A DNA stretch of 64,000 nt from Ascidia mentula. Lineage: Eukaryota > Chordata > Ascidiacea > Phlebobranchia > Ascidiidae. This document shows positions 33,501 through 46,640 of the stretch, in pieces. The translations under genes and the position numbers were made by a program. Under the pieces are notes generated by a model. That model did no database searches, was not told where the DNA came from, and was given only the letters and a program-made list of their open reading frames with translations. Each line of letters begins with the position of its first letter. Positions within the stretch are counted from its first letter, which is position 1. Where the stretch lies: contig OX387204.1 in assembly GCA_947561715.1 (NCBI GenBank), positions 4,779,001-4,843,000 of the forward strand, read 5' to 3'.

Positions 33501-36500
33501 CTGTGTGAATGGGAAAACTACTCATTTGTTTTCAATATCTCATTTTTTTGCGTGACGTAATTCCAAGCATATGACAGGGGAGGTCGAACGCCAGACGTCG
33601 GATCTCCGCAGGCAACTTGATTCTGTCCAAAGCGAACTGGAAGTAGCACTAAGACGCACGCAGGAGGCAATTAAAAACGAACAGATGGCCAGAAACGATT
33701 TACAGGAGCAGGTGCGCCCCAAGATTAAAAATTTATGAACAGAACGTTCTCGCTTCAATGTAGTTTAACTTAAAACTATAAAGTAGGAAAAAAACATTTC
33801 GATAAAAGGTAGCAAAAATAATTCAAAATATTTAAACATTTGTTTCCTTCTGTGTTTTATTTCAAATAATTGTTTAGGTGACAAAAGCGGAAGAAGCAAA
33901 TGACAATTATCAGCGCGAAATGATCTTGCACGCAAGTGCAGTCCAACAACTTCGTGACTTGAAGGTAGGTTTGCAAGTTTTACATACCTGTTGTTCCACG
34001 TTGCGTATATACGCGGGCATGAACGACTGAAAAGTTTTACGGAAAATTAATTTAAGAACATTAATTTTTTTGTTTTTTTTCAAGGAAAATGCAAAGAACT
34101 ACGGCGACGGTCTTGACAAACTTAAATCAGAAAATCGCTCACTCGAACAGACGCTAAGTGAGAAGTCGGAGAGTTGGATGTCACTTGAAGAAAAACTTAA
34201 AACCGAAAATGACAAGCAGAAGAAGAGAATAGGCGGTGAGTCACGTGGTTCGTGTTCCTTTAACCGTTCTGTACACTTGACTCTTGCAATGCTATGTCTG
34301 GAAAGTTCCTGCAAGTCACGAAGGTCGAGTGATTAACATTGCTTTTTTCTGGACACTTTTGACAGAGATCGAAGAACAAAATGAGCTCCTGCATAGTCAA
34401 ATACAAAACCTGAGCAATCAGTTGGTGGATTTGCGCAGCAAGGAGCAGCCACCGACCGCCGCCACTTCACCATTCAAACTCTTCCAATCACGCGACCCCG
34501 TTGCCACAGCGGCCGCCGGAGGGAGCTCGGGAGATCAGGGTGACAAATCGACCGAGCAGCTTCTTGACGTCATAAAGTTTTTGCGTCGTGAAAAGGAGAT
34601 ATCTGATACGAAATGCGAGGTGGGGATAAAATCTTTGGACATTTCATGGAAAACCTTAAGTTTTTGATAATTCTCATGGCGATTTCTTTGTCACTATACC
34701 GTACTCCTGCAATCGTTGTTCTTTGTTGATATTTTAAGAAAGTGTGTAGTGTGTATTGTGTACACTACAGTATATGTATTTATATGTGGACCAGGACGAT
34801 TAAAAAAGAAAATTTGTACGTAAATAACCTATATTTGGATTACTATATCATACAACACCTTTTTCTATTTTTACCATAGTTAATATTTTAACGCTTGGCT
34901 TTTCCAGCTGCTTCAAACCGAGAATGGGCGCGTCAAGCAACAGCTGCAACAATCCAATAAACAAACCAAGGAAACCCAACATTTGCTGCTTGACGAACAA
35001 ACCAAAACTCGGGTATTTTTACCATCTCATTCGATCTGCTATCTCGTAAATATAAGAACAGACCTTTAGTCTATATGTAGGAAATAAACTACGCTATTTA
35101 AGTTGTGTTTTGGCTACAAGGGTCTTACTATTATTCCTCTCAGATATGGTGTAAATTAGTATTCTCGATTCATATTCATATTTACGTAAATCACACACGA
35201 ATGAGACGTAGTATACGTACACATAAATTAATATGTTGGTTTTGAAACTTGGTTATTGGTTAGTATTTGTATTAGTGATGCGATTTAAATAAATATTGTA
35301 GTTACACTACCATATAATGTAACGGTAACTTATATTGTTTTTTCCACAATTCAAAACTTTCATTTTTTCTGATTTCCCACAAGGAGAACAACGAGAAATT
35401 GGCCAAGATGAGTTCCATGGAAAATGAGTTAAGCGGGATGCATTCAATCAAAGCAGAAAACCAGACCTTGCGGGAGGAACGCGATCGACTGACGAACGAA
35501 GTTCGAACAACAAACGCCCGCCTCGCGCGTCTGCAGGAAGATCTCGCACCTTTGCAGACTAAGAACAGAGAAATGTCAGCTCAGTGTGTTGCCCTACAGG
35601 TGCGCATGTGTTTGACTGCGTGTTTTGGACGATCAAATGTTTCACAAACTTTCTGACCCTATTTTTTATTGCACTTCTACCAAAAGCCCCTTTTCGTTGT
35701 AGAAACTGTTAAAAACACCTGCATTGTTTCTTTGAATAATTCTATTACTATACAACACTACATGCTTTCTCCACTAACTTTAATTCCTTCGTCAGGCAGA
35801 GAAGAAGGCGATGAACGATGAAGTGGATCGGTGGAAGGAGCGAGTTCAACAGATGACGCAATCTCCACGACGACAAAATCCCGAGGAATACCGTCGTCTC
35901 CTCCAGGAAAAGACTGTGCTAACTAAACAGGCGGATGAGGCCAACAAAGAAATAGCGACGCTCAAGTAAGTTTTAGGCAAAACTGTATTTCACATTTTGT
36001 GCATTCAAATTTGATCAAAGTCGTAAAAAAGATGTTTTCTTAAAGAGTTAAGAATCTAAGTATTTAAGCATGAAACGTTTGGGATTCCCACATTCCCTTT
36101 CCGAAACTCTTTCCAGAAATCATGGATTACATAACTAAACCATTCTTACCAACGCCAGTTAGCTGCTGTTAATAATAAGAAGCAACTTGCAACAAAAATA
36201 ATTTCGGCGATAATAAATAGTTTGACCTCCCCAGGAAATCGTTCCTACTCCGTATAGTTAGTTTACCCACATTATAGACCACTGAAGCAATTAGTCGCTC
36301 CCGTGATTGATTCTACAACCTCTATGTTTCATTCAATGCCTTGCGTATATGCTTTGCCAACCCTTGAAGTTAGTGGTTCTTAACTGGTGTGAAATTTCCA
36401 ACTGGTGGGAAAATATAAGGTTGTAGGTGGGTAATTAATCGGCACCAAAATGTACAAAAGTAGTTGTTATGTTCTGTATTCATTGTGCGTCATACACTTA

Positions 36501-39500
36501 TGGCAATGCCTAAAATGTTCTAAAAGTATAACAGGTATAGCGCAAAAGCAATAAAAATATTCTAAGTTAAAAAACTTACCAGTGGGAAAAAAGGATTCCC
36601 TTTAAATTGAATATGGGAAATGCGAGAAAAAGGGTTAAGAACCACTGCTTTAACTTCATATTATTCATCAGATCCGAAGCTTCCACACTTAAGGGACAGG
36701 TGAGGGCGCTGGAGAGCAAAGTGCAGTCGACCACCTCTCAAGTGACAAGTCTCGAGCAGACGATGAGCGCGAAGGACAAAGAGATAGCAGACCTCAAAAA
36801 GGAAATGGAGGAAAAGATGCAGACTGTCAACAAGGTAATTTTGAGTGCAAAAAACTTGGAGTTTATCAATTAAAACAGAAAGCTGAAGCTAATTTGCTGC
36901 AATACAATATGTGCAAACGTTTCGACCAAATTGCACTTACGATTGACGCAGTCGTGTTCAAAATATTTGCACATAATGTATTGCACCATATTAGCTTTTT
37001 TTCTTGTTTAAATTAAGGTAATTGTAGTTCAACGTTTTTCAAACATAATTGTTGAAACGTATTTGATCGTTTATTTATTCATTATTCGTCGGTTGAAAAG
37101 TTTGGTAGATTTACCAGAAACAATATACAATTGTGCGCAGTTTCGTTTCGCTTACCACAAATAAGCTTTACATTCACACAACATGAAAACTTCATATTTT
37201 TTAACAATATCTGCACCGGAACTTTTTTGAAATGTTAGAAACCAAATTTGTTTTCTTCGCAGATTCGCCGTGTGGGCAGAAGATACAAAACTCAGTACGA
37301 GGACCTGGTTGCAAAACAAAAACGGGTAAAACCTTTCAGATAGACTATGTTTTATGATTTATATATGATTCGAATTTACTGATTTATACTGAATAGTTTT
37401 GCATGCGATAGTGATAACAGCCAGTAAAAGTACTTGGAATTCCTTTTGGTCCCATATATTTCAGTTGAGTTATTGGTTCAGTATAATCGCTTCTTTCTAT
37501 TCAGTCTAACCAGAAGCATTCAACATATAATATACTGCAAAATACCTTCATCAGTAGGCCTGCTTACCAAAAACCTTATGTTTTAGAGTTTGGTTCTGCA
37601 TTTAAAAAAATTATTTAGGCAATGTGGTAAAATCTCTATACTTTAATCCAGGAGGAAGAGCAGAAGAAAACGGAACAAGCAGCAAAAACAGCGGAGGAAG
37701 CTGGCGCCTCCCAGCAAGCGAGTGGTGAGAACGTGCAACAAGTGGAGGTCGCCAAGGCGTTGGAAGAGAAAGCAAGGCTTCAAGCGGAATTGAGTCGAAC
37801 CAACAGCGTCAATAAATCTCTATGTGACGAGAAGGCTGCCCTTGAACAAAAGGTCAGTGCTATATTGTTGTCATGACAATGCTGTGAAGGAATTGTTAAA
37901 TGAGCAGAACTGCCGTGTTGCATAAAGTGAATTTACGGACACGGATGCGAAAAACTAAATCCGCGACGTCTTTGCGCAATGCTTACTCAAACAAGTGTGG
38001 TAAGCTTTTGCAACCGAGCTAATTTGCTTTATATACTTAGAAACGTTAATTGGCCGATAATCCAATTCATATTTTGTTCCCTTCTGAAATGGGACAGATG
38101 TGATTATAACTTTGGCGTTTCAGTGTGGTATTTTTTTTCAGCTTGCAGAACATGAAGCAAAACAGAACGAAATAAATGGCGAAAATACCGCACTACGAGC
38201 ACAGCTAGAGGAATCCGCTAGAATTTCGGAAGATGCAAAGGTAAAAAAAAACACTAGTAAATACTCTTCATTCATTTATATTGTCTGCTTTTCACTGAAC
38301 CCCATGAAAAGGACTCATCATTGTAGGTAAAACTAAGGCCAAGTGATTTCTCTGTGGCTCGCTTTATCTTCACTGGTTATGAAAGTTGGTACTTGGTTAC
38401 ACATTTGTTCTGCGGCTTTACAGAAGCGTATGGATGAGATGACAGGAAAAGAAACTACGTTCAGCACTCTTCTCAAACACGCAAAAACCCAGATTGAAAA
38501 ATTGCGAAAGGAGAATCAGGTACCTGTCTATCTATATGTAGTATGGACATTTAATGAGAAGCTGATCAAATAAGTTTGTTATGCTTTGCGTTGCACAGGA
38601 AGCTGCGAAAGAACGAGAGCGATTCCAGGACGAGTTGAAGAATGAGACGGATTCGAAAGTTGAACTTCAGGCTCGGGTAAGTCACCGCATAAACCGACAT
38701 TTGCTGAAAGAAAGTTGACGAAATATTAATACGTAAATTAGTGGGAGACAACTTATTTCCTATTTGCTAATTTTTGACTATTGTGTATATAATTTTTTTA
38801 TATTGCCCTCAAATAGGACAAGATTTGGAAAATAATGAGCATTCTTTGTGCGACCTTAAAAATGAAGGTGTTACATTAACTTGTCCCAGGTTGAGGAATT
38901 ACAACAAAAACTTGACAGTCGTTCGGCGGCGATTCCAGGCTCGGAACTCCGCAAAGCTGCGACCGTTCGCGCGAAGCCGCAAACTCGAGTAAACCAAGTA
39001 ACGCCAATGAGAAAGAGCACAGCTCGCGTTAAACCCGAACCACAACAAGACAACCAAGAAACTGAACGACCAGGTATTTTTATTGCAGGTGGAAATCATA
39101 ACTTACCACGTGGTGTCCGGTTTCCAGGATCGATTCCCACGCAGTTAATGTCAACTTTTCTGTGTTATTTCCATTTTTTGTCCCCACTTGGCGTTGCTCT
39201 GGGATTTTATTTCTAAATCAAAGGCATCATATTTATTCTTCGCGTGTCTGGGTATTTGTTTGACGTCGCCTAAATGTTTGGAAACACTGCAAAGCTTACA
39301 CCTTTAGGTAAGTTTGTTTCGTTTTCGTGCAGGTCCTTCCAGTGTAGCGCAGGTCGCTTCTTCATCTACTCAAGCAGCAGGTAAAACATGTCGACCTACT
39401 TTGTGAGTGTGGAATTCACCATTTAACAAACATTTTCCCCTTTCTCAGCCGCGGTGTCCATCTCGCCTGTGACGTCACTGCCGAACCCGACGAGCGCCTT

Positions 39501-42500
39501 CGTATATCCAATGAGCCCTGCGCGGCAGCAACAGCACGTAGTAAGCTCGGGAACACCGACTCAACCCGTACAGGCACAAAGCCAGCAGCCGCAAGAGGCG
39601 ACAGTGCGCAGTTCTGAAGCGTCACCAAGTACTGATGCGACAGAAAACGATCAAGCTATCGTATCATCATCGGACGACCAGAATCTACAGGAAGAGGTTG
39701 GCATTTTACTGGATACATTAATACCCATTGTGGCAATTGTGGTTGCATTAGGCTACACTGCTTTATTAAAACGACCATTGCTCAGTTAAACGAATTGCCT
39801 AAGCTTTATTTTTTAACATCATGTTTACTGACTCTCTTTTTGTAAGGAAACAATTTACAAGTGTTTTCATGTACCTTTTGTTTATTAAGTTGGAACGTCA
39901 CCATTTAGCACCAAATAATCCCTCCAAAAATGTTTATTTATTGTAACCATAATACAATAACCTGCAATTAACGTAATTTTTCGCTCACTAGGCATCCTCG
40001 GCAAGAGCCACCCCGTCCTCGAGTGTATCTGTGAGTTCCGCGAGTACCGAGTCGGAAGCATCGTCGTCGAGTGCTGTTCGTTATTCGTCAACAGCCGGTG
40101 CATCGAGTAGCACGGGAACCAGTGCAGCTATAGCCCCTTCGTCTAGATCGTTTATACCGGTAAACGAACTGGTGTTAAAATGTTCCTTTTGCCTTTGATA
40201 CGAAACTTTCCAAACGGCTTTGAGTTGATTTTTAAACTAATTCTTAGTCAAAATCCTAAGAATTGCCTTAAACTTTTCAAAGAAAACTACCCAAAAAACG
40301 TAAGTAGGTTAAATTCCACATTGTAGAAAAGCCTCTCAGTTGCCAAGTTTCAGTGGAAACAAACAAATACCTGAATAGTTTTGTTACTTTTTTCTTTATT
40401 TTGATCACAGGGCCAGAAAAGAGCATATGATCAGATTGACGAGGTTCCGTCCAGAAGTGTGTCAGTGGCTGGAAGTAGCAGAGAAACTCCGGTAAAATCA
40501 AGTTTTTGAAACATTTCATATTGCCTGGGTGTACAACAAGTACAAATTCCTCAATGTTTTAACGTGCAAAAAAGTGGTGTTTTTGAAATACTAGCAGTTA
40601 CTTTACAACAACAACAACAACAACAACGTCCAGCACGCGACCAGATGGTTTAAACAATTCGTCCCGCATCCGCGATTCGAACGTTTTTTCGTCGGAACAA
40701 AATACATCAGTTTCATCATCGGTTCATATGTTTACAGGTTGTCGTTGCACCGCAACCTAAACGTCAGCGGGGAAGTCCCGACCAGTCGAGTGAGAGTGTT
40801 GCTGCTGTTACTCCATCATCTGACGTCCACAATGAGCCTGTTGCCACCGAGGTATTCATTGTTTGGCACACCTTGTTACGATGTATTTGAGAAAATTTAC
40901 TCGTGCTGTTGCAAATTTATCGAGCATGTTTATTTTCCGCGAATTCTCGTCAGAAAAGTATGCCGACACGTCAGAGGTGAACAAGACACGTGTGTGAAGG
41001 TTTTGTCCGAAAACTTTTTGTCAAGATGGATATAGTTGTTTAATATGTTCAAACCAGCTGCAGTGTTTATAAGGATTGAGTAAGAATACAGAGCCTGCAA
41101 GCCAGTTGCAAGTTTTTTGAAAGTTGCCGCAATATTTTCCCCTGGGAGCAGTTGGTTTTCGTCACTACAGTACAAGGTGGGAACGCACTTTTGTATTTAT
41201 CGTGCGTAATTTACAGCACGTGCGAACGAGGTCCCACCCCAGAGCGAGCAAGGGTTGGGGGGAATTACCCACGAAGCACGTGACCTTCCAAGATCACGTG
41301 AGCCAACGCAGCAAGGTAATTGACGTGAGAAGCGAAAGTGGAGATGACGTAGAGAGCGTTTGCAGCAGTGTGATTGTAATCAGCGACACCGACAGCAGTC
41401 TTACGCAGGTACAATATTAGTTTTTCGGCAGGAACGTTAGGTCATTTTGGGTTGTTACGCGGCAACCAATTTTTGAAGTATGCATACATTTGCACTCGTT
41501 TATTTCAGCACATGGTAAGCAGTGGTGGGAGACAACCTGACCAATCACAGCAAATTGACAGTGACGACTTCGCGTCACGTGCCACAAGCGAAGTGGAACC
41601 AGTTATCAACGAGCAAGGTAATAACTATGTGTTGTAATAAAGGCGTTGGTGCGGCCACCATGAGTTGTTTATGAACTTGTTGTTGTCAACAGCTTGTTTC
41701 TCACATCTACGGTATAAAACTTGGTGATAACCACGTCGATAAAATAGCGTGTTAATGACCTAGTTATGAGCACTGTATTTGGATATGCCGTAGTTTATTT
41801 GTAGCACGAAACTTAAAATATTTTTTTTATTCTTGTGACCCTTCAACAACGCTTTCATATCTAAATTGCATTGTATAACTTTGCAGCTTTCTTGTGGCTT
41901 GTTGTTTTTCATGTTTTTTTAATGAACGACCCATAATCTTTTTTCCTTCCTATATATTTATCTGTTTGGCTCCTTCAGTAAAGAGCCCAAAAAAACCACT
42001 GGTTTAGGGCTGTAAAAACCATCTCTTATTTCTCAATATCGTAAAACATTAAATGTGCAAAGCATTCAACATATAAAGCACAATATACAACCTGTTCAAC
42101 ATTTTACGACAGAAGAAAACCTGGGCGGTGACGTGGTTGATGCCGACAGTGGAATGCACTCAGCAGAAGCAAGCGCCTCTCAACAACTCAGCACGTACAG
42201 TGTTGACAGTCAAATGGAAACCCCCGATGACGTGGCGTCGTCGTCCATGGCTGAAAAAGATGACGTCATCGTGGTGTCCAGCGGAGAGTCAGACGGGGAG
42301 GTAACGTTTTTATGGATATGTTTGTGAAATTGGTGTATTTTGTATTTATATGTTGTAATGTCATGACTTTTGACGTTTTGTAAAAAAATATTGCATTTCT
42401 AAGGGCGACATGGAAGAGGACATTGGTGGCGATGTCGATGACGACGAAGATGACGTGGTCGATGACGAAGATGATGACGTGGGCGAAGTTATGGAAGGTG

Positions 42501-44802
42501 CTGAGAGTCCGGACGAGATGAGAGGTAAGAATCATTTTCTTGGAAAAACAAAAAAAAACTTTTATCTTCAACAACTTCCAAAACTTTTTTCTGGTATTCA
42601 CGCCAACTTAGCTTAATATCATTAACTGTCACACAGAGGAAGACATCGGCTCATCCAACATATCAGAAGTCCAACGCGTTTCTCCCCAAATTCCTGCGCG
42701 TCTGCCTTCCACCAGTTTCCCTCCATTCCTGGTCATTCAACCGAGCGACTCCATACCAAGACCTCGACTTCCCAGCCGACCCGCACCTCTCACACCTGGT
42801 CTTGTACCGACGGTACAAACACACCTTCACATATTTTAGTTTTCTGGCAGAGTTTTTTAAGAAAAAAAAAACAAACGATTTTCATGTATTTTTTTACGTT
42901 TTAGTCACTTTGTTTAAAAAAAACAAACAACAACAGTATAGAATAACCGTAAAACTTGGTTATTAAGAGGCCAATTTTTGCTGTAAAAAGTGTTTTAAAA
43001 GCAGCATCCATGGTTCAACCACGCTATGCTTCCACACCAGGAACTGTTAATTACGAGTTTATGCACTGGGTGGCGCCATTGTAACCATACATATATTGTG
43101 CAGTCGACTGAGGAGGGAGATGGGATTGTTCCATGTACTCCCACTTTCTTCCCAACTCGCCACGACGAAAATTATCATTCGATCAGCTCACCACGTGTTC
43201 CCCCAGTGTCACAATTCCAATTTGAAAACGTTTCGTCCGCTCAAAACTTCGCAGCTGTACCTGGAGGTAAAGTAGATATGACAGTTAACAATGCACAACA
43301 AAGAGGCTCATGGCAATCACTGTAATTGGAGATAACCACAAGAAAACAACGTAATACAAGTTTAACCGAAACACATACGTCACCAGAGGTTTTACAAACA
43401 CGTTTATATTTGGTTTAGTGGGTGAATTTTGTAAAAGTAGTTTATTTTTTGCTTCGTTTTGCTCGAAAAGAGGTTGCCTAAACCATTCGCTATACTATAA
43501 GTGGTTTCCAGTGAGCTAATACATGAAACTTCCTTATTTAACGCTTGTAAAGCAAGCATAGCTCGGTAGATATTATTCACATGTACCAAATTACTTCCAT
43601 GCCCAGTTATATCCTCTACAACTAACTCATGATCTATGTTGTGATGTCAGGTCTGGAGTCGGTGGACAATACAGTGGTGGACTTGGCCGATACGGGTGAT
43701 GATAATCTACGTAGTGTTCCCACTACACCTCTGCCATCTTCGACCACCATATTTTCCACAACTTCCACTTTCGCCCACATTGAAACAACTGACGTGGCAA
43801 CCACATCCGGGGTATAATTCACAAAATACATCTGCTAAATTAAGCCTATTGGTTTCATGGTTAGGTTTATTACATGGTAGGCAGTAGTGCAGACCTGTTA
43901 ACTGACCCCTTCGTGTTTAGCAGTCTAGTCGAGGAAAAGAAGGTTAAACTTATCTTTAAATCAACTTAACGTGCATTGTTTTCAACATATCATTATACCC
44001 GTCATGCAAAAAAAATGTTTAAACGGAAAGCGAATAGAACTTTGAAGAAAAGTAAACGATACCCATTTAAAGGAATAGGTAAGGTTAACAGAGGGTATAA
44101 TAACATATTTTCTCCCAAATTTTCTGATAAATAAAATCAAGCATTATTCTTTTCTTTCCAAAGCGCAAACTTTTGAACAAAATTACTTGTTATATGTAGT
44201 GTAGTAAAATAACACTGTAACGACTATAATTGTAACCTCAACGATACGTAATTTACAGAGCGGTGCTGTAAGCAGTAGCAGCAGCAACATGCAAGGAGAT
44301 GATGGGGTTGTTGACGCAGACGACACGGAGTAAGGATTTTAGTAACAATTTTTTCGTCACAATAAAGGAATTAGAGCTGTTTCAAAATCGTAAATGATTG
44401 CAAATTAAAATTTAGTGAAGCAAATTCGTGCGATTATGTGTTTATTTTAACGTGATTGGTTTGCGATGTAAATCGTTCTTGGCAAAGATTGGTTAATTTT
44501 AACTTTTTGTGTCCTATTTCTCGGCGTCGGTTAAAATCTAATTAAAAACGACCATATTGCTGTGGCAAACGCATGACATACTTTGCAGAGCGGACGCGAA
44601 TGCACAGAACGTGTCGGAAGTAAGCAACATCCGCAATGCAAAGAGAGGGAGACTTCGAATTCGGGGAGTGGGTGAGTCACGTGATTCAACCGACGTTCCG
44701 TTGTGTGACTGGTGAAAGTCGATAAAAATGAAAAATTTCGCAGTGCCGTCGCGGACGCGTCGTCAGGACCCGAATTCGCCATCCACGTCAAATCAGCCTT
44801 AA
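24564..44802 (+). CDS. TPR: Nuclear-basket nucleoporin TPR
   Basis: Coiled-coil scaffold of the nuclear pore basket. Exons: 24564-24717, 24821-24925, 24985-25155, 25767-25828, 25919-26074, 26133-26291, 26450-26618, 27340-27412, 27619-27760, 27900-27992, 28075-28287, 28649-28855, 29261-29464, 29628-29851, 30134-30272, 30504-30626, 30798-30959, 31143-31247, 31912-32106, 32818-32988, 33276-33420, 33578-33711, 33878-33964, 34085-34235, 34366-34619, 34908-35012, 35384-35599, 35796-35965, 36672-36834, 37263-37325, 37652-37852, 38142-38240, 38424-38519, 38599-38676, 38890-39073, 39333-39380, 39449-39696, 39992-40159, 40411-40491, 40738-40851, 41217-41408, 41509-41617, 42113-42300, 42404-42524, 42637-42812, 43104-43266, 43651-43811, 44259-44329, 44589-44671, 44744-44802. 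Total 2384 aa (human 2363), every join in frame. Matches to human TPR: MTSAVLQEVF start, RVEQERELLSQQN, CPTAAMTSKFIKSGM, APLLKRQREDYERA, VRQRDMYRVLL, RRVGRRYKTQYEDL, RSVPTTPL. Heptad coiled coil to about residue 1690, then a Ser/Thr/Pro-rich tail with an Asp/Glu block near 2108-2147. The donor of exon 6 (26291) is the least certain. Confidence 0.96.
26649..27287. mobile_element. Non-autonomous hAT-like element in a TPR intron
   Basis: About 640 bp. The left end is cagaggtcggcaaccc, a typical hAT terminal sequence; the right end ggttgctgatgtctg is its imperfect inverse complement. Flanking 8-mers ataaagac and gtatggac match at 5 of 8 positions, so any target duplication is old. No transposase frame seen. 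Confidence 0.6.
28430..28497. repeat. Dispersed repeat fragment, related copy at 53683-53745
   Basis: The two stretches share agggcctgc followed by cagtg, then a tgcgaaagca core and ttacttctgc, with scattered differences. One lies in a TPR intron, the other upstream of peptide copy 4. Family unknown. Confidence 0.5.
32241..32625. mobile_element. Non-autonomous hAT-like element with perfect 8-bp target duplication
   Basis: A 385-bp element in a TPR intron. It starts cagtgcttttcaacc and ends ggtccaaaagcactg, imperfect inverted termini. It is flanked on both sides by the identical 8-mer atctagtt (32233-32240 and 32626-32633), which is diagnostic of hAT insertion. The interior repeats the word atccgcac several times on either strand. 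No coding capacity. Confidence 0.85.
36371..36647. mobile_element. Non-autonomous hAT-like element, same family as 15353-15634
   Basis: A 277-bp element in a TPR intron. The left end reads tagtggttcttaac, the right end gttaagaaccactg, near-perfect inverted repeats. Flanks cttgaagt and ctttaact match at 6 of 8 positions. The interior ggtgggtaattaatcggcac matches the integrin-intron copy. Two copies within 21 kb suggest a family amplified in this genome. Confidence 0.8.
40608..40629 (+). repeat. CAA trinucleotide microsatellite
   Basis: About seven consecutive caa units inside a TPR intron. Likely polymorphic; no coding role. Confidence 0.8.
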
Positions 44803-44982
44803 GAGCTGTATTGGTGCCAATTTGAGACACAAATATTGTTGAGGAAGGACTTACGATTGTACAAAGCTATGTGGACTTCGAAGTCTGCCTTCCTGCTTTT
44901 GACACTGCCATTTATGTAAATACAAAAAAATTGCTTGCAAGAAACGCAGTGTGTCTTGTCTTTTACAAATATGTTAGATGTT

Positions 44983-44988
44983 TAATAA
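44983..44988 (+). terminator. TPR: TPR polyadenylation signal
   Basis: AATAAA 181 nt after the TPR stop on the + strand. It would end the transcript near 45.0 kb, just before the 3' end of the convergent peptide gene copy 1, whose own AATAAA (minus strand) is at 45344-45349. Confidence 0.65.
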
Positions 44989-45410
44989 ATGTTTTGGGCC
45001 AAATGGAAATCACTGCACACACGTATATGCAAATAGCTGAAAACCAACGGTTTGATGTTAAACTGGGAAGTATATGGAGAAGGGTTAAGAACGCAAATTG
45101 AAGTTTTAAAGTGCGGCTAAATGCGAAATACAAATCAGCAAACCCTAGTGATGTGAAAACGGATTTCGCATTTTCGAATGGGGTTAACTAAAAATACGAC
45201 AGAATACTAAATAGAGATATAGTTTATTTCTTGCGAAACAACCCCTAATTGCACCCCTATTAGATATTGCAAAATGCGTTTGGCTTCTGTTTTGTTAGTT
45301 TCACCTAGTTGTTTAAACCACACATATGTAAAGTTTTGCGTATTTTATTTGTCGATTCAAACGCACGCCCACAACATAATTGCAGTGTTGGTTCGTCAAC
45401 TCCTGAAGTT

Positions 45411-45871
45411 TCTGTGAAATGGAATTTGTTAAATAATGGGAAAAATGCTTAAGCTGTATGACTGTAGTTTTGAAAAGTTTTTTCAAAATCTTACATTCTT
45501 CAAAATCCTCGTCCTCTTCTGGCATGAAGTCTTCGTCATCAACCGCTAAAAAGAACCATGATTTGCTAAACTTAAACATGTACAATTGTGTTGAACAGAA
45601 TTGAGCACAAAAATGTTGAGTTTATCAGTCTCAAAACCACCAACATATTCAGTTGTTTCACATCTCGTCGTTTTAGGCATCGATAAACACTCGACCTTGT
45701 TTTAATCTCACCTTCATCACCCCTGCGAATCCAACGGTAACGACGGACCCAACGAAAGCGGCGATACTTTCGGATCCTCCTCCAAAATCGACGAGAGACT
45801 ATCGACTCAGCGGAGTCAGAAGCAAGAAGGACGAGTCCAAGAAGAAGAGCGAGAAGCAGAAGTTTATTCAT
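45411..45871 (-). CDS. Secreted cationic W/R-rich host-defence peptide precursor, copy 1
   Basis: Coding exons: 45871-45712, 45545-45495, and a last exon that supplies only the stop (T from exon 2 plus AA at 45411; an alternative acceptor gives TGA). Precursor 70 aa: signal peptide MNKLLLLALLLGLVLLASDS with AES (cleavage about residue 23); about 30 strongly basic, Trp-rich residues (SRRFWRRIRKYRRFRWVRRY); then acidic VDDEDFMPEEDEDFEE from the next exon. ATG lies directly after acceptor ttctttcag. Signal, cationic core and anionic tail match the layout of Ciona hemocyte antimicrobial peptide precursors (MAM/PAP type, from memory). The acidic tail probably neutralises the core until cleavage, perhaps after the Arg-Arg before GDE. 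Antimicrobial activity is inferred. Confidence 0.8.
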
Positions 45872-46200
45872 CTGAAAGAAAGATTACTGTCACGAAGAAA
45901 AGTAACGGCTCTTTTACCACTTTAGTTTTTATACAAGTAAATTATTGCCCTCTCATATATCTGAGTCAAAGAGTCATCTATGATTTTTCTGTGCTGAATT
46001 TACGGCTAAATAAAAAAAATTGGTTTGCAAATTTAATTGATTGTTGCTTATTGATTCGAAATTTCGAACCAAATTTTTTCAATCGCTTTAAACACTAAAA
46101 CATTAAACCCCGATTAAAATTTTGTGCTGGCTACGCCACCACTCTACCCCATAATCTACAATCATAATCGGAGACTTGTTACATACACAGTTGAGCTTAC

Positions 46201-46320
46201 CTTATATCCTTGCGTGTTCCACAAAGCAAATGATAATTCTCAATACGAATGCTCTCGGCTTTATAGAGAACCGACATCTGGTCTCTGAAATCGCTTTCTT
46301 CCCTTGACTCATTTCTTATC
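46201..46320 (-). promoter_or_regulatory. Promoter and 5' UTR exon of peptide copy 1
   Basis: On the minus strand a TATAAA box lies at 46265-46260. A 5' UTR exon ends at 46201 with donor gtaagctc, spliced to the exon starting at the ATG (45871). Upstream are an AP-1 consensus TGACTCA (46305-46311) and a GATAAG motif (46315-46320). The same arrangement recurs at copy 2. Confidence 0.7.
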
Positions 46321-46539
46321 ATATTTTTCTCATACAGAAAACCTAAACAAAATTAAAGATCTAAATGCTTCCTCAGCAAAATCAGCCACTATTAAAAAAA
46401 ATGATATCGGGTGATGCGTCAGATGCATATGTCGTTAGTCGACACGATTTGAGGAAGTATCGGAGATGTGTTTTAGCCGCCTCTTGGTCTGATTATCTTC
46501 TGCTATTAAAATAAGCTTTCACGACCAGGAAATTAACGA

Positions 46540-46640
46540 GGTATGATGATTACAGTATGTAAACATAAGCGAAGTGCCAAACAGTTTACGGTCGAGCATA
46601 ATAATTCAACAAAAAAATCATATTGGCAAGGTTTTCATGA
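46540..46640 (-). promoter_or_regulatory. Distal upstream block conserved among peptide copies
   Basis: A stretch including gtatgtaaacataag and cagtttacggtcgagc is retained upstream of copies 1, 2, 3 and 5 (about 46540, 49155, 51780 and 57095). It contains forkhead-like GTAAACA words. Retention at copy 5, where much spacer has diverged, suggests either function or a simple shared origin. Confidence 0.45.
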
